DNA of 8,752 bases from Peptostreptococcaceae bacterium (lineage in GTDB: Bacteria > Bacillota > Clostridia > Peptostreptococcales > Peptostreptococcaceae): the NCBI GenBank assembly GCA_902363255.1, contig CABIZO010000019.1:1-8752 (forward strand), in the 5' to 3' direction. Both the position numbers and the translations under genes were made by a program. The notes beneath the pieces are model-generated. The model was not told the DNA's origin. It was given only the letters and a program-made list of their open reading frames with translations, and searched no databases. Positions 5,467 through 8,752 of this stretch are shown piece after piece; within the stretch, counting starts at the first letter, position 1; each line of letters begins with the position of its first letter.

Positions 5467-5492
5467 ACTAGTATTATAACACATATTATAAT
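5462..5492 (+). promoter_or_regulatory. Candidate promoter of the helicase gene
   Basis: TTGTTA (5462-5467) and TATAAT (5487-5492) are separated by 19 bp, slightly long. Transcription would start near 5499, 60 bases before the helicase ATG. The elements interlock with a minus-strand promoter (-35 at 5497-5502, -10 at 5473-5478), so the two polymerases would compete. Confidence 0.45.
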
Positions 5493-5559
5493 ATCTATAC
5501 AAGCAAAAACGGACAAGTCTAAGAATCTTCTAACGATGACAATGTTAGGAGGAGAATAT

Positions 5560-7680
5560 ATGCAAAGCACAAAAGAATTAGAAAAAGTTAATTATTCAAA
5601 TTACAACCCAAACAATATAATCCAGATAGATAAATATATAAGTGAATATGAAGGATTTTTAAAAAGTTTATTAATTAGAGCATTACAAGGAGAAAAAAGC
5701 CTTTTAATTTCTCAAACTGGAAGTGGAAAAACATATTCTATTATGAAAATGTTAAAAGAAGTTGATGATCTAGGAGAAATAAAATCAATTTTTATAGTTC
5801 CAAATTCAATAAATGTTGAACAAATAAAGGTTGAATATAATATTCCTGGAGCATGGGGAGATATACCAGTAATTACAGAACTGGAAAAAGGAAATGTTAT
5901 AGTAATGACATGGGACAAGTTTATACAATTAGACAAAGAAGTCCTAAATGATTATATAGTGGTATTAGATGAGGTACACCAAACTTGTATAGAAATGTTC
6001 AGATTAAAAAAAATAAATAAACTATATGAGAATTTAAATTATTGTAAAGGTCAAATTGATATTACAGCAACTCCTAATAAACTTAACTTTAATGATTATA
6101 GCTATATTATGGAGTATAAGCAGAATATACAAACTAAGTACAATGTTAAGTTATACGACAAAGTATGTGATGATACTATATGCAATATTATAAAAAACTC
6201 TAATAAGTTTGCACTTTTAAAAGATGATACGAATTATCTTAACTTTATAAAAGAAAATAATCCTCATAAGAATATTGAAGTTATAACTAGCAACACAAGA
6301 AGCTTATCAGAAACTTATAAGGAAATAGTGTCTAAAAGCACTATGGGAAAAGTTGAAGGTATATGTAATACAAGTGTTTTAATGGCAGGAATAAATATAC
6401 ATGAGCCTAAAATAACAGATATTATTATTGTTGGTGAAAAAGATATAGCTACAATAAAGCAATATGTGGCTAGATTTAGAGATTTAAAAGAGGTTAATAT
6501 ACATATATTCAATAAATACAATGAAGAAGAATCTAAAATCTATGATATAGAGTGGCTAGTTGACACTAGACTGCAAGAAATTAGTACTGACATAGAATAC
6601 TTTAATAAAAAAAATAATACTGAAACATTTATCGAAAGTGTTTTAGAAATATCTCCTATAAGATTAAATAGTAGCCAAGAATACTATTGGAGCAATGAAT
6701 ATTATAGATATATAGTAAATGAAATAGGAATAAGAAATACTTGTTACACTAGATACTATACAAAAGCAGATATACAAAGTTTCAAGGTTCTACTAGGGGA
6801 ATACTTTGATAATATTGAATTAATAGAAATAAAAGAAGCTAATAACACAGCTAGGAAAGTTTATAATAAAATATCTAAAGAAGAAAAAAAGCAAATACTA
6901 GAGGTCCTGGAAAAAGAAAAAAATATTCTAGTAGGAGCAACTGAAATAATATCTAATAAAATTACAACTAAAACAGAAAATTATATTATTAATAATGGTG
7001 TTGTAGTTGATGATCTAAAAGAAGAACTAAAGAAAAAGAATATAAATAACTATATCCAAGTAGGAAATATTGCTAAAACTATAAATTTATATACTAAATA
7101 CGTTATAGATAATGGATATAATTATAATTTAGCCTGGTGCATAGCTAATAAAGGCAATAGAGCTAGAGGTAAATTTTTTAATCAAATTAATAATATAATT
7201 TATAGAGAAATAGAAGATAAGTATCCCAAATTAATGAGGTATGTAAAAATTGAGGATAAATTATATAACTTTATAACAAAAATGTTCACTCCAGGAATAA
7301 GTTACACGGAAGAACATTTAAAAGAATTCGCTGAAGCTGTTGAAATGACTATCCCAGGGGTAAAATTAACTACTAATAAACTCGGTGAATTATTAGCACA
7401 AATTTACAATATTGAGAATATAAGAACTAAAAATTTATCAAAGTTGCATGGAATAGACTTTCTTTTTAATAAAATATATAATCCTAATCCATGCAACGGT
7501 AAACAAATAAAAATAAATACTATTAAAAGTTTTATAACTTTAGAAGATATAATAAATCAAAATAACTTAGATGATCTATCATTAAAAGTTTTAAAAAATA
7601 TAATGGATGAAAGAATTAAAGAAATTGAAAAAGAAGCTATAGAAATAAATTCTATACAAGAAATATTTAAGAGTTGTTAA
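5560..7680 (+). CDS. SF2 DEAH-like helicase, candidate replication initiator
   Basis: A 706-residue protein with superfamily 2 motifs in order: motif I SQTGSGKT (51-58), motif II DEVH (137-140), motif III TATP (169-172), a motif V-like NTSVLMAGINI (270-280) and motif VI QYVARFR (Q301, R305, R307). Residues from about 330 to the end are charged, helical and unrecognised; they may bind DNA or partners. ATG 5560 is chosen because AGGAGG (5547-5552) lies 7 bases before it; upstream ATG 5536 and 5542 precede that site. It is the only large enzyme on the circle and no other replication protein is seen, so it probably unwinds the origin; the compact two-domain helicase plus extra domain recalls origin-binding helicases. 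A repeat-rich region follows it. A role in restriction or DNA repair is less likely given the setting. No primase or polymerase domain is visible. Confidence 0.75.
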   Translation: MQSTKELEKVNYSNYNPNNIIQIDKYISEYEGFLKSLLIRALQGEKSLLISQTGSGKTYSIMKMLKEVDDLGEIKSIFIVPNSINVEQIKVEYNIPGAWGDIPVITELEKGNVIVMTWDKFIQLDKEVLNDYIVVLDEVHQTCIEMFRLKKINKLYENLNYCKGQIDITATPNKLNFNDYSYIMEYKQNIQTKYNVKLYDKVCDDTICNIIKNSNKFALLKDDTNYLNFIKENNPHKNIEVITSNTRSLSETYKEIVSKSTMGKVEGICNTSVLMAGINIHEPKITDIIIVGEKDIATIKQYVARFRDLKEVNIHIFNKYNEEESKIYDIEWLVDTRLQEISTDIEYFNKKNNTETFIESVLEISPIRLNSSQEYYWSNEYYRYIVNEIGIRNTCYTRYYTKADIQSFKVLLGEYFDNIELIEIKEANNTARKVYNKISKEEKKQILEVLEKEKNILVGATEIISNKITTKTENYIINNGVVVDDLKEELKKKNINNYIQVGNIAKTINLYTKYVIDNGYNYNLAWCIANKGNRARGKFFNQINNIIYREIEDKYPKLMRYVKIEDKLYNFITKMFTPGISYTEEHLKEFAEAVEMTIPGVKLTTNKLGELLAQIYNIENIRTKNLSKLHGIDFLFNKIYNPNPCNGKQIKINTIKSFITLEDIINQNNLDDLSLKVLKNIMDERIKEIEKEAIEINSIQEIFKSC

Positions 7681-7713
7681 AGGTTCAGTTTAAAGACTGA
7701 ACCTTTTATTTTT
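7680..7713 (+). terminator. Rho-independent terminator of the helicase gene
   Basis: AAGGTTCAGT (7680-7689) and ACTGAACCTT (7696-7705) are perfect 10-bp arms with a 6-base loop, followed by TTTATTTTT. The left arm overlaps the last base of the helicase stop codon. Confidence 0.88.
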
Positions 7714-7925
7714 ACTGAATCTAATTTTGGATTAATTGTATTTCTAACTTGTTTACGTCAATTAAAGCCATTAATAGAAGTTTTATAATACTAATTTAGC
7801 TATATTATATTGATTTGGTAGCCGAAAATTCCGCAACGAAAAAAAATATTTCTTAACATAAATACAAGTATATTATACTTATTGTATTATAGTTGTTATA
7901 TTATTTTACTGGGTGCAAAATTGTT

Positions 7926-7955
7926 CTCAGTAAATGGACTGTAATTGTTATATAG
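7926..7955 (+). repeat. 30-bp direct repeat, copy A
   Basis: Matches 7991-8020 at 25 of 30 positions; the copies are 65 bases apart. The shared core is AGTAAAT, a GA pair, then TAATTGTT and TATAG. Confidence 0.75.
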
Positions 7956-7990
7956 ATATTTAACCGACGCAATTTTGCGCCCGTTAAAAT

Positions 7991-8020
7991 CTAAGTAAAT
8001 AGATTATAATTGTTGTATAG
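7991..8020 (+). repeat. 30-bp direct repeat, copy B with -10 box
   Basis: Second copy of the 30-base repeat. It includes TATAAT (8005-8010), which is placed as the -10 box for the HTH-RHH gene, with the ribosome binding site directly after the repeat. No good -35 box is found at 17 bp, so the repeat may act with an activator or the promoter may be weak. Confidence 0.6.
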
Positions 8021-8032
8021 GGGGTGATATTA

Positions 8033-8581
8033 ATGACTAAAGATGAATTTAACAGTCTTGATAGTATAGATCAAGTTGAATATATTAATAATCAATTAGA
8101 AAATAACAATAGTGTTACGTCCGTATGTAAAAGCCTAGGCATAGGGAGAAGTACTGTAAGAGATAGATTTAAAAAAAATAATTATATTTACTCTAAAGAT
8201 CTAAATAAATATATCTATAACAATTGTAATACGGACGTAAATATAGAAAAAGTTGATAAAAACGTCCAAACTACCGCCAGTAATACAGACGGTTGTATAG
8301 TTGAAATTCCAGATTCTGCTCAACTTCAAGAAAATATATTAAATATAGCTAAAGAATACGATACATTAATAGAAATGCTGGAGATGTACAAGAAGAATAA
8401 AAAAATATTAAGTAATAATATTATTATTGATTTAGATAATGAAGAAACATCATTGACCACTGTAAGAATTAATACTGATGTTTTAAAAATGTTTAATCAA
8501 TTCTGTACAGAACATAAGGAATTTAAAAAAGTTGACTTGTTAAGTATGGCTATAAAAGAGTATATTTTGAACCATAAATAA
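8033..8581 (+). CDS. HTH plus RHH two-domain DNA-binding protein
   Basis: A 182-residue protein with two likely DNA-binding modules. Residues about 15-50 (EYINNQLENNNSVTSVCKSLGIGRSTVRDRFKKNNY) fit a helix-turn-helix with the SVTSVCKSLGIGRSTVRDRF core. Residues about 143-182 (TTVRINTDVLKMFNQFCTEH...VDLLSMAIKEYIL) fit an RHH strand-helix-helix. Between them are an acidic/Asn-rich linker and a coil (QLQENILNIAKEYDTLIEMLEMYKKNKK) that could dimerise. GGGGGTGAT (8020-8028) places the start at ATG 8033 rather than GTG 8024. It lies between the repeat-rich gap and the large inverted repeat at the circle junction, so it may control copy number, partition or the replication genes. I know no exact named family for it. 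Confidence 0.7.
   Translation: MTKDEFNSLDSIDQVEYINNQLENNNSVTSVCKSLGIGRSTVRDRFKKNNYIYSKDLNKYIYNNCNTDVNIEKVDKNVQTTASNTDGCIVEIPDSAQLQENILNIAKEYDTLIEMLEMYKKNKKILSNNIIIDLDNEETSLTTVRINTDVLKMFNQFCTEHKEFKKVDLLSMAIKEYILNHK
8115..8240. repeat. 12-bp inverted repeat with ACGTCC motif inside the HTH-RHH gene
   Basis: TTACGTCCGTAT (8115-8126) and ATACGGACGTAA (8229-8240) are perfect inverted copies 102 bases apart, inside the coding region. A further ACGTCC lies at 8262-8267. The ACGTC core also builds the operator at 127-149. Confidence 0.6.
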
Positions 8582-8583
8582 TG

Positions 8584-8671
8584 AAAATAAGTGTATTTAC
8601 TTGTGTTTTTACTGACATAAGTAGCATTTTAGTATGTTACTTTACGTGAAATCCAGTAATACACTTATTTT
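8584..8671. repeat. Large nested inverted repeat across the circle junction
   Basis: AAAATAAGTGTATT (8584-8597) and AATACACTTATTTT (8658-8671, also at 40-53) are perfect 14-bp arms. Inside are AAGTAGCAT/ATGTTACTT (8619-8627 and 8634-8642, one G-U) and TTACTG/CAGTAA. The right arm runs into a T-rich tract, so it can end transcription of the HTH-RHH gene, yet it is far larger than the other terminators here. A single-strand origin or cruciform is a reasonable alternative. Confidence 0.6.
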
Positions 8672-8752
8672 TTTATTTTTTCGTACAAAACTAGTTCTTT
8701 TATGCCATTAAAAGTGACTTAAAAAAAATAAATTAATTCAATAAAACGTCTT
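8619..8752. repeat. Terminal direct repeat, copy 2 (circular overlap)
   Basis: Second copy of the 134-base overlap, identical to bases 1-134. Joining 8618 to 1 restores the promoter and operator region of the first RHH gene downstream of the HTH-RHH gene. Confidence 0.93.

Larger units (their letters stand above)
7714..8032. other. Repeat- and dyad-rich gap, candidate origin/regulatory region
   Basis: This 319-base gap has no ORF but much structure. AAGTATA-T-TATACTT (7866-7880) is a near palindrome flanked by AATAC/GTATT. Two 30-base direct repeats match at 25 positions (7926-7955 and 7991-8020), with a partial third copy at 7885-7903. GGGTGCAAAATTG (7911-7923) and CAATTTTGCGCCC (7970-7982) form a 13-bp-arm dyad with one G-T pair, and TTTAAC/GTTAAA with GCAA-TT-TTGC form a nested alternative. 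Iteron-like repeats beside a helicase gene suggest the replication origin. They may also be operators for the HTH-RHH gene, since the last repeat contains its -10. Confidence 0.5.

Noticed and set aside
5361..5570. Minus-strand 69-residue reading frame with a hydrophobic stretch, possible membrane toxin
   Set aside because: No ribosome binding site at a usable start, the frame runs through the terminator hairpin and the helicase start, and the mapped promoter would start after the hydrophobic part.
5712..6521. Minus-strand reading frames inside the helicase gene (5712-5936, 6315-6521)
   Set aside because: Shadows of the helicase, which has complete motifs in the other strand.
7866..8020. CRISPR array
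   Set aside because: Only two full imperfect repeats, no regular spacers and no cas genes.
8584..8671. Insertion-sequence terminal inverted repeats
   Set aside because: The arms enclose only about 60 bases, no transposase is present and no target duplication is seen.

Overview
The window is the full sequence of a small, strongly AT-rich circular replicon. Bases 1-134 recur exactly at 8619-8752, so the molecule closes into a circle of about 8,618 bp. AT-rich codon use, strong AGGAGG ribosome binding sites, TTG/GTG starts and the protein families point to a Clostridium/Clostridioides-type Bacillota host. The gene set recalls, from memory only, the small cryptic phage-like plasmids of C. difficile (pCD630-type).

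All convincing genes are on the + strand. Region 1 (127-1001) holds a small ribbon-helix-helix (RHH) protein behind an ACGTC-rich operator, a 33-residue ORF, an unknown helical protein and a terminator; a putative minus-strand small RNA lies between the first two genes. Region 2 (1022-3511) is a head operon: an RHH regulator with a three-copy 10-bp-period operator in its promoter, an HK97-type prohead protease with a probable zinc site, the HK97-fold major capsid protein and a terminator. Region 3 (3543-5406) is a DNA-processing block: a short tyrosine recombinase, a GC-rich dyad-filled segment that looks like a phage cos/packaging site, a P27-family small terminase and an ERCC4-type nuclease, closed by a bidirectional hairpin. 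Region 4 (5462-7713) is an SF2 helicase of about 706 residues, the best candidate for the replication initiator, behind divergent overlapping promoters, one of which would make a second minus-strand small RNA. Region 5 (7714-8618 and across the junction) holds a repeat- and dyad-rich candidate origin/regulatory segment, an HTH-plus-RHH DNA-binding protein and a large nested inverted repeat.

The plasmid has capsid, protease and small terminase but no large terminase, portal, connector, tail or lysis genes. The simplest inference is a plasmid-form phage satellite: it replicates with its own helicase, makes its own (or a modifying) capsid shell, and uses its small terminase and cos-like site to recruit a helper phage's large terminase and tails. 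A degraded phage remnant maintained as a plasmid is the main alternative. The head operon and the replication block each appear under their own small DNA-binding proteins.
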